A stretch of 64,000 bases of DNA from an uncultured Polaribacter sp. (lineage in GTDB: Bacteria > Bacteroidota > Bacteroidia > Flavobacteriales > Flavobacteriaceae), in contig CANMHT010000008.1 of the NCBI GenBank assembly GCA_947497755.1, forward strand, positions 1-64,000, written 5' to 3'. Of the stretch, positions 54,855 through 63,405 are shown one piece after another (the first letter of the stretch is position 1; the number at the start of each line of letters is the position of its first letter). The translations under genes were made by a program, and so were the position numbers. The notes under the pieces were generated by a model. The model saw only the letters and a program-made list of their open reading frames with translations, was not told the origin of the DNA and made no database searches.

Positions 54855-55970
54855 ATGAAATACAACATAGCAGTAATTCCGGGAGACGGAATTGGACCAG
54901 AAGTAACAGAGCAAGCAAAAAAGGCTTTAAATGCCATTGCAGATGTTTACGATCATACATTTATTTACAAAGAAGCTTTAATGGGTGCATGTGCCATAGA
55001 TGCTACAGGAAATCCATTACCTGATGCAACCATACAAACTTGTCAAGAATCTGATGCTATTTTATTTGGTGCGATTGGACATCCTAAATACGACAATGAT
55101 CCAACAGCCAAAGTAAGACCAGAACAAGGCTTGTTAAAATTAAGAAAACAACTAGGCTTATTTTGCAATGTAAGACCTGTAAAAGCCTACGATCAACTCA
55201 TCGAAAACTCACCTTTAAAAAAGGAAATTATTCAAGGAACAGATATTTCTATTTATAGAGAATTAACTGGCGGAATTTATTTCGGAATTAAAGAGTTAAG
55301 CGACGACGGGAAAATTGCTTTTGACGGATGTTCTTATTCTGTGGAAGAAATAGAACGTATTGCTCATTTGGCTTTTAAAGAAGCTCAAAATAGACGCAAA
55401 AAATTAACATTGGTAGATAAAGCGAATGTTTTAGAAACCTCTCGTTTGTGGAGAAAAACTGTTACAGCAATGGCCAATCAATATCCAGATGTAACTTTAG
55501 ATTTTTTATTTGTAGACAATGCTGCAATGCAACTCATTTTAAACCCAAATCAGTTTGATGTAATTTTAACAGAAAACTTATTTGGAGATATTATTAGTGA
55601 TGAAGCAAGTGTAATTGGTGGATCAATCGGCCTACTAGCTTCTGCATCTATTGGAGAAAAAAATGCTTTGTTTGAACCTATTCATGGCTCGTTTCCTCAA
55701 GCTACAGGTAAAGATATTGCCAATCCTTTAGCTTCAATTTTATCTGCTGCAATGTTATTACAACATTTAGGGTTACATAAAGAAGCTGCGGCAATTGAAA
55801 AAGCTGTAGAAAAGTCTTTAGCACTTGGAATTACCACTGAAGATTTAAATAAAAAACAAGCTTTTACCACCTCAAAAGTTGGTGATTTTATTGCCGATTA
55901 TATCGAAAATCAAGATGATAGTAATATCAACTTTAAAAATATTCATATGGGACAAAGTACCATTATTTAA
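54855..55970 (+). CDS. leuB: 3-isopropylmalate dehydrogenase
   Basis: The protein has 371 residues. IAVIPGDGIGPEVT opens the chain, DNAAMQLILNP and NLFGDIISDEASVIGGSIGL carry the metal and substrate residues, and EPIHGSFPQATGKDIANP is the C-terminal signature. It oxidises 3-isopropylmalate with NAD. It is the last gene of the leucine cluster and ends before a terminator shared with the arginine operon. Confidence 0.97.
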   Translation: MKYNIAVIPGDGIGPEVTEQAKKALNAIADVYDHTFIYKEALMGACAIDATGNPLPDATIQTCQESDAILFGAIGHPKYDNDPTAKVRPEQGLLKLRKQLGLFCNVRPVKAYDQLIENSPLKKEIIQGTDISIYRELTGGIYFGIKELSDDGKIAFDGCSYSVEEIERIAHLAFKEAQNRRKKLTLVDKANVLETSRLWRKTVTAMANQYPDVTLDFLFVDNAAMQLILNPNQFDVILTENLFGDIISDEASVIGGSIGLLASASIGEKNALFEPIHGSFPQATGKDIANPLASILSAAMLLQHLGLHKEAAAIEKAVEKSLALGITTEDLNKKQAFTTSKVGDFIADYIENQDDSNINFKNIHMGQSTII

Positions 55971-55999
55971 TCTCGTATGTTTAGCTATTTGATCTATAA

Positions 56000-56032
56000 A
56001 GAGAGCAGTTACCAGCAACTGCTCTCTTTTTT
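56000..56032. terminator. Terminator between leuB and the arginine operon
   Basis: AGAGAGCAGTT (56000-56010) pairs with AACTGCTCTCT (56017-56027), followed on the plus strand by a T run. On the minus strand the T run is short (TTTATA), so it should act better for leuB than for argH. Confidence 0.85.
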
Positions 56033-57305
56033 ATTTTGGAAACTTATCTTTAATTTCTTCCAAACATAAATTGTGAATACTTCCTATATGAGAATGCTTT
56101 TTTGAGGTATCAAGTTTATACGTTCCATCAGCAACTTTAGCTCCAATCTCTTTATAAGCATCTCTATATGTCATCCCGTTTTGCACCAAAGAATTCATTG
56201 CATCAACCGTAAATAAAAACTGATATTTAGAATCTGTAAGAGCTACATCTTTTACAATAATTTGCTGAATACTAAAATCAAAAATCTCTAGAACAGACTT
56301 CATTTCTTCAAAAGCATTGATCATATTTTCTTTTAATAACTGAAAATCTCTATGATAACCACTTGGTAAATTATTCGTAATCAATATCATTTCTGATTGC
56401 AATGCTTGTATTTTATTACACTTGGCTCTAATCAACTCAAATACATCAGGGTTTTTCTTATGCGGCATAATGCTACTTCCTGTTGTAAATGCATCTGGAA
56501 AAGAAATAAAATCAAAATTCTGACTCATATACAAACAAATATCCATAGAAAAACGCGCTAAAGTATTTGACAAACTTCCTAAAGCTGCCGCAATTGTTCT
56601 TTCGCTTTTTCCTCTACTCATTTGAGCAGCAACTACATTGTACTTTAAAGTTTCAAACCCTAATTCTTGAGTAGTAAATGCTCTATCTATTGGAAAAGAA
56701 CTTCCATAACCTGCCGCAGAACCTAATGGATTTTGATCTATTACTTTATAGGCTGCGTCTAACAAGTACACATCATCAATCAATACTTCTCCATACGCCG
56801 AAAACCACAATCCAAAAGAAGAAGGCATTGCTACTTGTAAATGAGTATATCCAGGTAACAGTTTCTCTTTATAAGTATCAGCAAGAGATAACAAAGTATG
56901 AAAGAGTTGCGCTGTTTTTAAACGAACATCTTTTATATTTTCTTTATAATATAAATGCATAGCAACCAATACCTGATCATTTCTAGAACGGGCTGTATGT
57001 ATCTTTTTACCTACCTCTCCACACTTTTTAGTTAGTTCAAATTCAATTTTAGAATGTACATCTTCAAACTGTTCTTCAATTTGAAATGTTTTATTTTCTA
57101 GCTGATTTTGCAACTCCTTTAAACCAGCTTCTAATTGATTCAATTCAGCTGTAGTAATACAATTAATTTTAGCCAACATTTTAGCATGAGCCAAAGAAGC
57201 TTTGATATCGTACGCTGCAATATGCATATCAACTTCCCTATCATTTCCAACAGTAAATGCTTCTATTTTTTTATCTATCTGTATGCCTTTATCCCAAAGT
57301 TTCAT
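56031..57305 (-). CDS. argH: Argininosuccinate lyase
   Basis: The protein has 424 residues. The fumarate-lyase signature GSSIMPHKKNPD lies near residue 272, with HSKIEFELTKKCGE, HTARSRNDQV and GYTHLQVAMP upstream. It splits argininosuccinate to arginine and fumarate, the last step of the pathway. Its start overlaps the end of argE by 17 bp. It is the last gene of the arginine operon. Confidence 0.95.
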   Translation of the reverse strand: MKLWDKGIQIDKKIEAFTVGNDREVDMHIAAYDIKASLAHAKMLAKINCITTAELNQLEAGLKELQNQLENKTFQIEEQFEDVHSKIEFELTKKCGEVGKKIHTARSRNDQVLVAMHLYYKENIKDVRLKTAQLFHTLLSLADTYKEKLLPGYTHLQVAMPSSFGLWFSAYGEVLIDDVYLLDAAYKVIDQNPLGSAAGYGSSFPIDRAFTTQELGFETLKYNVVAAQMSRGKSERTIAAALGSLSNTLARFSMDICLYMSQNFDFISFPDAFTTGSSIMPHKKNPDVFELIRAKCNKIQALQSEMILITNNLPSGYHRDFQLLKENMINAFEEMKSVLEIFDFSIQQIIVKDVALTDSKYQFLFTVDAMNSLVQNGMTYRDAYKEIGAKVADGTYKLDTSKKHSHIGSIHNLCLEEIKDKFPK

Positions 57306-58383
57306 AATTATTGTTTTTAAGTATCTTCTCTAATACATTGATGTAAATTTCTATTCCTTCTTCAATTTCTTTGATGTAAATGAACTCATCTGCTGAATGA
57401 GATCGAAGGCTATCTCCAGGTCCTAATTTTAACGATGGACAAGACAAGCATGCTTGATCTGACAAGGTTGGTGAACCATAAGTTGTTCTTCCTAACGCTA
57501 TTCCAGCTTGCACCAATTCGTGACCAATAGAAATTGATGATGAATTCAGTTGTAAACTTCTTGGCACAATAGAATCACAGGGTGCATTATTGATTAAATA
57601 ATTAGCAATTTCTTGGTTTGAATAGTGCTCATTTACACGTACATCAATTACCAACTTCACATCAGCTGGAACTGCGTTATGTTGTTTTCCTGCTTGGATT
57701 TGAGTAACGGTTATTTTAACCTCTCCTAAAGTATTTGAACTCTTGTTAAAATGCTTTTTTTTAAACCATTCTAATACAGGAATTGCATTGTAAATGGCAT
57801 TATCTTTATTTGGATGTGCTGCATGACTTGGGGTTCCTTTTACTAAAGCATCAAAAACAATCAAACCCTTTTCTGCTATTGCTAAATTCATTTGTGTTGG
57901 TTCTCCAACAATGGCAACATCTACTTTAGGAAGCAATGATAGCATGCTGTTTAGCCCATTTTCTCCACTATTTTCTTCTTCTGCAGAAGCCACAATAATA
58001 ATATTATACCTTAGGTTTTGTTGTTCATAAAAATGAGCAAAAGTTGCTAATAAAGACACCAAACAACCACCTGCATCGTTGCTACCTAAACCAAACAACT
58101 TCCCTTCTTTTTGTATCGCCTTAAACGGATTGAGTGTATATGCATTATTAGGTTTTACGGTATCGTGATGCGAATTTAACAACAATGTTGGCTTGCTCTT
58201 ATCAAAATACTTATTCTTTGCCCAAATATTATTTTGGGTTCTTTGATAACTAATTTCATTCTCTTGAAACCAGGCTTCCAATAACAATGCTGTTTCTGCT
58301 TCTTCTGATGAAAAAGAAGGAGTTTCAATTAGGTTTTCTAATAATGAAATAGCTTCTTTTGTTAATTGTTCTCTCGTTTTCAT
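57289..58383 (-). CDS. argE: M20-family N-acylornithine deacylase (ArgE-like)
   Basis: The protein has 364 residues. Metal-binding and catalytic motifs are LLNSHHDTVKP, FGLGSNDAGGCLVSLL and ASAEEENSGENGL, with the C-terminal RSHSADEFI. In Bacteroidetes the carbamoylation step comes before deacylation, so the likely substrate is N-acylcitrulline rather than N-acylornithine (inference from argF'). It overlaps argB by 4 bp. Confidence 0.88.
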   Translation of the reverse strand: MKTREQLTKEAISLLENLIETPSFSSEEAETALLLEAWFQENEISYQRTQNNIWAKNKYFDKSKPTLLLNSHHDTVKPNNAYTLNPFKAIQKEGKLFGLGSNDAGGCLVSLLATFAHFYEQQNLRYNIIIVASAEEENSGENGLNSMLSLLPKVDVAIVGEPTQMNLAIAEKGLIVFDALVKGTPSHAAHPNKDNAIYNAIPVLEWFKKKHFNKSSNTLGEVKITVTQIQAGKQHNAVPADVKLVIDVRVNEHYSNQEIANYLINNAPCDSIVPRSLQLNSSSISIGHELVQAGIALGRTTYGSPTLSDQACLSCPSLKLGPGDSLRSHSADEFIYIKEIEEGIEIYINVLEKILKNNNYETLG

Positions 58384-59156
58384 TTTTGAATAGTGGTATA
58401 TTTTTCGGTTGTATTGAATAACATTGCTGGTTTACCAATACACACTTTATTTACATTTTGATTTACGGCATAAAAACTATTGTTTAGCTTAGGAAGCATT
58501 CCGTTAGCTATGATTTTTTCTTGAATCAATTGCTGATATTGTTCTGTTGTAATCTGCTCAATAACTGATTCTTCATCGTTTACATCTTCTAAAACACCTT
58601 TTTTATCAAAACAATAGTATAAACTTGTTTCATATTTCTTTGCAAAAGCAGCAGCCAATTCTGCAGCAATGGTATCTGCATTGGTATTTAATAATTGCCC
58701 ATTATTATCATGAGTAATTGCGCAAAAAACAGGAGTTATTTCCTGTTCTAAAAGCAGTTCTAACGTAGCTATATCTACATATTCAATATCGCCAACAAAT
58801 CCGTAATCAATAGATGTAATAGGTCTTTTTACAGAAATTATTGTATTTCCATCTGCTCCAGTAAATCCAATAGCATTACTGTTATTCTTTTGTAAAAGCG
58901 CTACTATATTTTTATTGATTTTCCCAGCATATACCATCGTTATCAATTCTAAATTCTCTTTGTTTGTTATTCTTCTACCTTCTATCATCTGTACTTCAAT
59001 ATGCAATTGATTGGCAAATTTGGTTGCTAATTTGCCTCCTCCATGTACTAAAATCTTTGGTGTTTTAATTTTTGAAAACTGCTCAATAAATTTGTTTAAC
59101 TCATTTTCATTATCAATAATGCCTCCACCAATCTTGACTATTTTTATTTCCTCCAT
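58380..59156 (-). CDS. argB: N-acetyl/N-acyl glutamate kinase
   Basis: The protein has 258 residues. VKIGGGIIDN near residue 5 and VHGGGKLATKF near 38 are the amino-acid kinase signatures. NTNADTIAAELAAAF near 165 binds nucleotide. It phosphorylates the acylglutamate gamma-carboxyl. Lacking the long N-terminal helix of arginine-inhibited kinases, it is probably not feedback regulated by arginine. It lies 1 bp from argF'. Confidence 0.93.
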   Translation of the reverse strand: MEEIKIVKIGGGIIDNENELNKFIEQFSKIKTPKILVHGGGKLATKFANQLHIEVQMIEGRRITNKENLELITMVYAGKINKNIVALLQKNNSNAIGFTGADGNTIISVKRPITSIDYGFVGDIEYVDIATLELLLEQEITPVFCAITHDNNGQLLNTNADTIAAELAAAFAKKYETSLYYCFDKKGVLEDVNDEESVIEQITTEQYQQLIQEKIIANGMLPKLNNSFYAVNQNVNKVCIGKPAMLFNTTEKYTTIQK

Positions 59157-59157
59157 T

Positions 59158-60093
59158 TTAACTGTTTTCTAAGATTTTTTTTAATACAATTTGCGCAGCA
59201 AAAGTTCTATTATTGGCTTGTTGAATTACCACAGAATTTTCACTATCCAATACAGCATCTTCTACTACAATATTTCTTCGTACTGGTAGACAGTGCATAA
59301 ATTTTGCACTTCCTAATTTTTCTTTAGTCAACATCCAGTTTCTGTCTTCTGATACTACTTTTCCGTAATCTGAATAAGAACTCCAATTCTTTACATACAC
59401 AAAATCTGCATTTTTCAAAGCTTCTTCTTGGTTGTAATTAATCTCTATATTTTTAGTGATATTCGAATCCAGTTCATATCCTTTTGGATGTGTAATTGAA
59501 AAATCGACTTCCAAATTTTGCATCATTTCAATAAAAGAATTTGCAACCGCATGAGGCAATGCATTTGGATGTGGCGCCCAAGACAATACTACTTTAGGTT
59601 TAGATGTACTCTTTAACTCTTTAATGGTAATAACGTCAGCCAATGCTTGCAAAGGATGAGCAGTGGCACTTTCCATATTTACAATTGGAACTGTGGCATA
59701 TTTTTCAAAGCTTTTTAATACTAATTCTGAATTGTCTTTTTCTTTATCTGTTAAGCTAGGAAAAGCTCGTATTGCAATCAAATCTGCATATTGTGAAATC
59801 ACTTGAGCAGCTTCTTTTACATGTTCAGATTTGTTTACATTCATAATCGTTCCGTCTTCAAACTCTAAATCCCAAGCATCATTTACATTAAGAATACTCA
59901 CATCCATTCCTAAATTTTTAGCTGCTTTTTCTGTACTTAATCTTGTTCTTAAACTCGAATTAAAAAACAACATTACTAAGGTTTTGTGCTTTCCTATATC
60001 TGAAAACTGAAAGGGATTTTTCTTTAATTCAATTGCTTCTTCAATCGTTTTTGAAAGCTGTATTATATCTGATATTTCTGTATATTTTTTCAT
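59158..60093 (-). CDS. argF': N-acylornithine carbamoyltransferase (Bacteroidetes ArgF')
   Basis: The protein has 311 residues. The carbamoyl-phosphate motif is SSLRTRLSTEKAA near residue 46 instead of the usual STRTR, and the chain has SATAHPLQALAD and FMHCLPVRR. These features mark the transcarbamylases that act on N-acetyl- or N-succinylornithine, known from Xanthomonas and Bacteroides fragilis. At the loop position where Pro selects succinyl and Glu acetyl substrates, this protein has Ser (residue 89, in NKSEH); that alignment is from memory. The gene overlaps argD by 4 bp. Confidence 0.9.
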   Translation of the reverse strand: MKKYTEISDIIQLSKTIEEAIELKKNPFQFSDIGKHKTLVMLFFNSSLRTRLSTEKAAKNLGMDVSILNVNDAWDLEFEDGTIMNVNKSEHVKEAAQVISQYADLIAIRAFPSLTDKEKDNSELVLKSFEKYATVPIVNMESATAHPLQALADVITIKELKSTSKPKVVLSWAPHPNALPHAVANSFIEMMQNLEVDFSITHPKGYELDSNITKNIEINYNQEEALKNADFVYVKNWSSYSDYGKVVSEDRNWMLTKEKLGSAKFMHCLPVRRNIVVEDAVLDSENSVVIQQANNRTFAAQIVLKKILENS

Positions 60094-61226
60094 GTAAATT
60101 TGTTTAATTCTGTTTTTAATGCTTCAAAAAAATGATCTATATGTTTCTTCTGAATAGTTAATGGAGGTAATATTCTTAATAGGTTTGGATTTTTCGAATT
60201 GCCCGTAAAAATATGCTGATTTACAATAAGGTTTTCTCTTAGCTTTTGAATTGGAAAATCAAATTCTAGCCCCAACAATAAACCTCTTCCTTTACTCTTT
60301 TTAATTTGCTGGATTGCTTTTGATTGTTCTATAAAATACGCTGAAACCTCTTTTACATGCTCTAATACGTTTCCTTTTTCTAATACTTCTAAAACTGATA
60401 ATGAAGCCATACAAGCCAAATGATTTCCTCCAAAAGTTGTCCCTAGCAATCCATAAGAGGCCTTGATTTTTGAACTAATTAAAATGCCTCCAATCGGAAA
60501 ACCATTTCCCATTCCTTTTGCCATTGAAATAATATCTGGCCTGATGTTATATTTTTGAAAAGCAAAAAAATCTCCTGTTCTTCCAAAACCACTTTGTACC
60601 TCATCTACAATGAATACAGCATGATACTTTGTACATAAAACTTCTAGTCCTTGGTAAAATTCTTGTGTGCTTTCGTTTAAACCTCCTACTCCTTGTATAA
60701 TTTCTACAATAACTGCACAAACATTTCCTTTTTGCAAAGCGTTTTCTACAGCATTTAAATCTCCCAAACCAACAATCTCTACTTCTTGTTGGGCATTAAT
60801 TGGTGCAATAATTTTAGCATTATCAGTAACTGCAACAGCTGCAGAAGTTCTTCCATGAAAAGAGTTGTGAAATGCAATTACCTTTTTCTTTTCTGTATGA
60901 AATGAGGCTAATTTTAACGCATTTTCATTCGCTTCTGCTCCAGAATTGCATAAAAACAGCTGGTAATCTTTACAATCAGAAAATTTGGTTAATTGTTCTG
61001 CTAAATCCTTTTGCAATGGATTTTGTAAGGCATTGCTATAAAACCCTAGTTTACTTAATTGTTCTTTAATATTGTTTACATAAACTGGATGAGTATGACC
61101 AATAGAAATAACGGCATGTCCGCCATATAAATCTAAATATTCCTTTCCTTTTTCATCATAAACAAAAACATCTTTGGCTTTTACTGGAGTAATATCAAAA
61201 AGCGGATATACATCAAATAAATTCAT
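60090..61226 (-). CDS. argD: Acylornithine aminotransferase
   Basis: The protein has 378 residues. The class III aminotransferase pattern is complete: SGAEANENALKLA, the metal/PLP region FIVDEVQSGFGRTG, and the PLP lysine in SMAKGMGNGFPIGG. GTTFGGNHLACMA is typical of ArgD. It transfers the amino group to the acylglutamate semialdehyde. It overlaps argF' by 4 bp and follows argC by 11 bp. Confidence 0.95.
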   Translation of the reverse strand: MNLFDVYPLFDITPVKAKDVFVYDEKGKEYLDLYGGHAVISIGHTHPVYVNNIKEQLSKLGFYSNALQNPLQKDLAEQLTKFSDCKDYQLFLCNSGAEANENALKLASFHTEKKKVIAFHNSFHGRTSAAVAVTDNAKIIAPINAQQEVEIVGLGDLNAVENALQKGNVCAVIVEIIQGVGGLNESTQEFYQGLEVLCTKYHAVFIVDEVQSGFGRTGDFFAFQKYNIRPDIISMAKGMGNGFPIGGILISSKIKASYGLLGTTFGGNHLACMASLSVLEVLEKGNVLEHVKEVSAYFIEQSKAIQQIKKSKGRGLLLGLEFDFPIQKLRENLIVNQHIFTGNSKNPNLLRILPPLTIQKKHIDHFFEALKTELNKFT

Positions 61227-61237
61227 AATTATCTCTT

Positions 61238-62215
61238 TTAAAAATATGTTGCTTTTAAGTTCAACCCTTCCTTTTCATTCAATCCAAACATTAAATTCAT
61301 ATTCTGAATTGCTTGCCCCGATGCCCCCTTTAAAAGATTATCTATACAACTTGTTATTAATAATTTGTTTTTGTGTTTATGTAAATGAATCAGACATTTA
61401 TTGGTATTTACAACCTGTTTTAAGTGCAAATTTTCTTCTGATAAAAAAGTAAATGCAGCCTCTTTATAAAAAGCAGCATACAATTCATTTGCTTCTCTAA
61501 TACTACCGTCAAAAGCTGTATAAACTGTCGCAAAAATTCCTCTTGAAAAATTCCCTCTATTTGGTAAAAAGAAAAGTTCTGATTCAAAATCTGATTGCAG
61601 TGCTTGTACGGATTGTACTATCTCATCTAAATGTTGATGAACAAATGGTTTGTAATACGAAAAATTATTATCCCTCCAAGTAAAATGAGTTGTTTGCGAC
61701 AAAGATGTTCCTGCTCCTGTAGCTCCAGTTACTGCATTTATATGTACATCATTGCTTAGTTTATTTGCCTTAGCTAAAGGCAATAATGCTAACTGAATAG
61801 CCGTAGCAAAACATCCTGGATTGGCAATATAATTAGCTTTTATAATCTTTTCTTTATGTATTTCTGGCAATCCGTACACAAAAGATTTCTCTTGAAAACT
61901 GCTGCTATCACTTAATCTAAAATCATTTCCTAAATCGATAATTTTAGTTGTTTTAGAAAAGGTGTTTTTTGCTAAAAACTTTTTAGAATTTCCATGTCCA
62001 AGACATAAAAATAACACATCAACATTCGAGTTTATAGTACTCGTAAAATGCATTGTTGTTGTTCCTACCAAATCCTGATGTACTTTGGCTATTTTATTTC
62101 CTGCATTAGAAGTGCTGTATACAAAATTGATATTCACTTTTGTATGATGAATCAACAACCTTATCAATTCTCCTGCGGTATATCCAGCTCCTCCAATAAT
62201 TCCTACTTGTATCAT
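61238..62215 (-). CDS. argC: N-acyl-gamma-glutamyl-phosphate reductase
   Basis: The protein has 325 residues. The nucleotide-binding motif GIIGGAGYTAGELIRLL is at the N-terminus and the catalytic cysteine lies in ANPGCFATAIQLAL near residue 134, followed by VTGATGAG. It reduces acylglutamyl phosphate to the semialdehyde. It overlaps argG by 4 bp. Confidence 0.95.
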   Translation of the reverse strand: MIQVGIIGGAGYTAGELIRLLIHHTKVNINFVYSTSNAGNKIAKVHQDLVGTTTMHFTSTINSNVDVLFLCLGHGNSKKFLAKNTFSKTTKIIDLGNDFRLSDSSSFQEKSFVYGLPEIHKEKIIKANYIANPGCFATAIQLALLPLAKANKLSNDVHINAVTGATGAGTSLSQTTHFTWRDNNFSYYKPFVHQHLDEIVQSVQALQSDFESELFFLPNRGNFSRGIFATVYTAFDGSIREANELYAAFYKEAAFTFLSEENLHLKQVVNTNKCLIHLHKHKNKLLITSCIDNLLKGASGQAIQNMNLMFGLNEKEGLNLKATYF

Positions 62216-63405
62216 GGTGTTGTATTTACTTGTTGATAAATCTTATTTTGATTGCCTAGAATTTTGATAAAACCTTTTACCTCATCAGCAGACCAAGCTT
62301 TATTCATTTCGCCATAATTACCAAAACCTGCATTCATTAAATCGTTAGGAGATGAAACACCATTAAGCGTAAAATGATAAGGCTTTAAACTCACAAAAAC
62401 ATCACCAGAAACCTTTGCTTGACTACTTTCTAAAAAGGCTTCCATATTTCTCATAACTGGATCTAAATAGTGTCCTTCATGCAAATGCATCCCATAAAAA
62501 CTAGCGATATATTCTTTGTGTTGTAGTTGCCATTTGGTTAAAGTGTGTTTTTCTAACAAATGATGTGCTTTAATAATGATTAATGCAGCAGCAGCTTCAA
62601 AACCAACTCTTCCTTTAATACCGATAATTGTATCTCCTACATGGGTGTCTCTTCCAATTCCAAATTTTGAAGCCAACACATGTAAAGTTTCAATCAAAGT
62701 CACTGGATCACTTTTTAAATCATCAATAGCTATCAACTCTCCTTTTTCAAAAGTTAGTTTAATGGTTTCTTCTGTTTTCTTTTTTATTTGTGATGGATAA
62801 GCTGATTCTGGCAATGCTTTTTCTGAGCTTAATGTTTCAGCTCCACCAACACTTGTTCCCCATAAACCTTTATTTATAGAATATTTTGCTTGTTGCCATG
62901 CCAAGTCAATTCCGTTTTCTTGCAAGTATTCTATTTCTTCTTCTCTAGATAATTGTTGGTCTCTTATGGGAGTAATGATGTTAATTTCTGGAGCTAAAAT
63001 TTGAAAAATCATATCAAATCTCACCTGATCGTTTCCTGCTCCAGTACTTCCGTGTGCGATATAACTTGCATTGATACTTTTGGCATAATTTACAATCTCG
63101 ATTGCTTGGATAATTCTCTCAGCACTTACGGATAAAGGGTATGTGTTATTTTTTAATACATTTCCAAAGATTAAATACTTTACTACTTTTTGATAAAAGT
63201 TAGTAACAGCATCAATATTTTGATAAGATCTAACTCCCATTTTATAAGCATTCCCTTCAATTTCTTTGATTTCTTTTTTGGTAAATCCTCCTGTATTTAC
63301 ACTTACGGCATGCACTTCATATCCTGCTTTTGATAAACTTACAGCACAATAGGAAGTATCTAAACCTCCGCTATAAGCGATTACTAATTTTTTCTTATTA
63401 CTCAT
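62212..63405 (-). CDS. argG: Argininosuccinate synthase
   Basis: The protein has 397 residues. The ATP-binding PP-motif SGGLDTSYCA lies at residue 14, followed by HGSTGAGNDQVRFD near 118. It joins citrulline and aspartate. The gene overlaps the upstream acetyltransferase by 8 bp and argC by 4 bp. In Bacteroidetes this order of an acetyltransferase then argG then argC is usual, as far as I recall. Confidence 0.95.
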   Translation of the reverse strand: MSNKKKLVIAYSGGLDTSYCAVSLSKAGYEVHAVSVNTGGFTKKEIKEIEGNAYKMGVRSYQNIDAVTNFYQKVVKYLIFGNVLKNNTYPLSVSAERIIQAIEIVNYAKSINASYIAHGSTGAGNDQVRFDMIFQILAPEINIITPIRDQQLSREEEIEYLQENGIDLAWQQAKYSINKGLWGTSVGGAETLSSEKALPESAYPSQIKKKTEETIKLTFEKGELIAIDDLKSDPVTLIETLHVLASKFGIGRDTHVGDTIIGIKGRVGFEAAAALIIIKAHHLLEKHTLTKWQLQHKEYIASFYGMHLHEGHYLDPVMRNMEAFLESSQAKVSGDVFVSLKPYHFTLNGVSSPNDLMNAGFGNYGEMNKAWSADEVKGFIKILGNQNKIYQQVNTTP

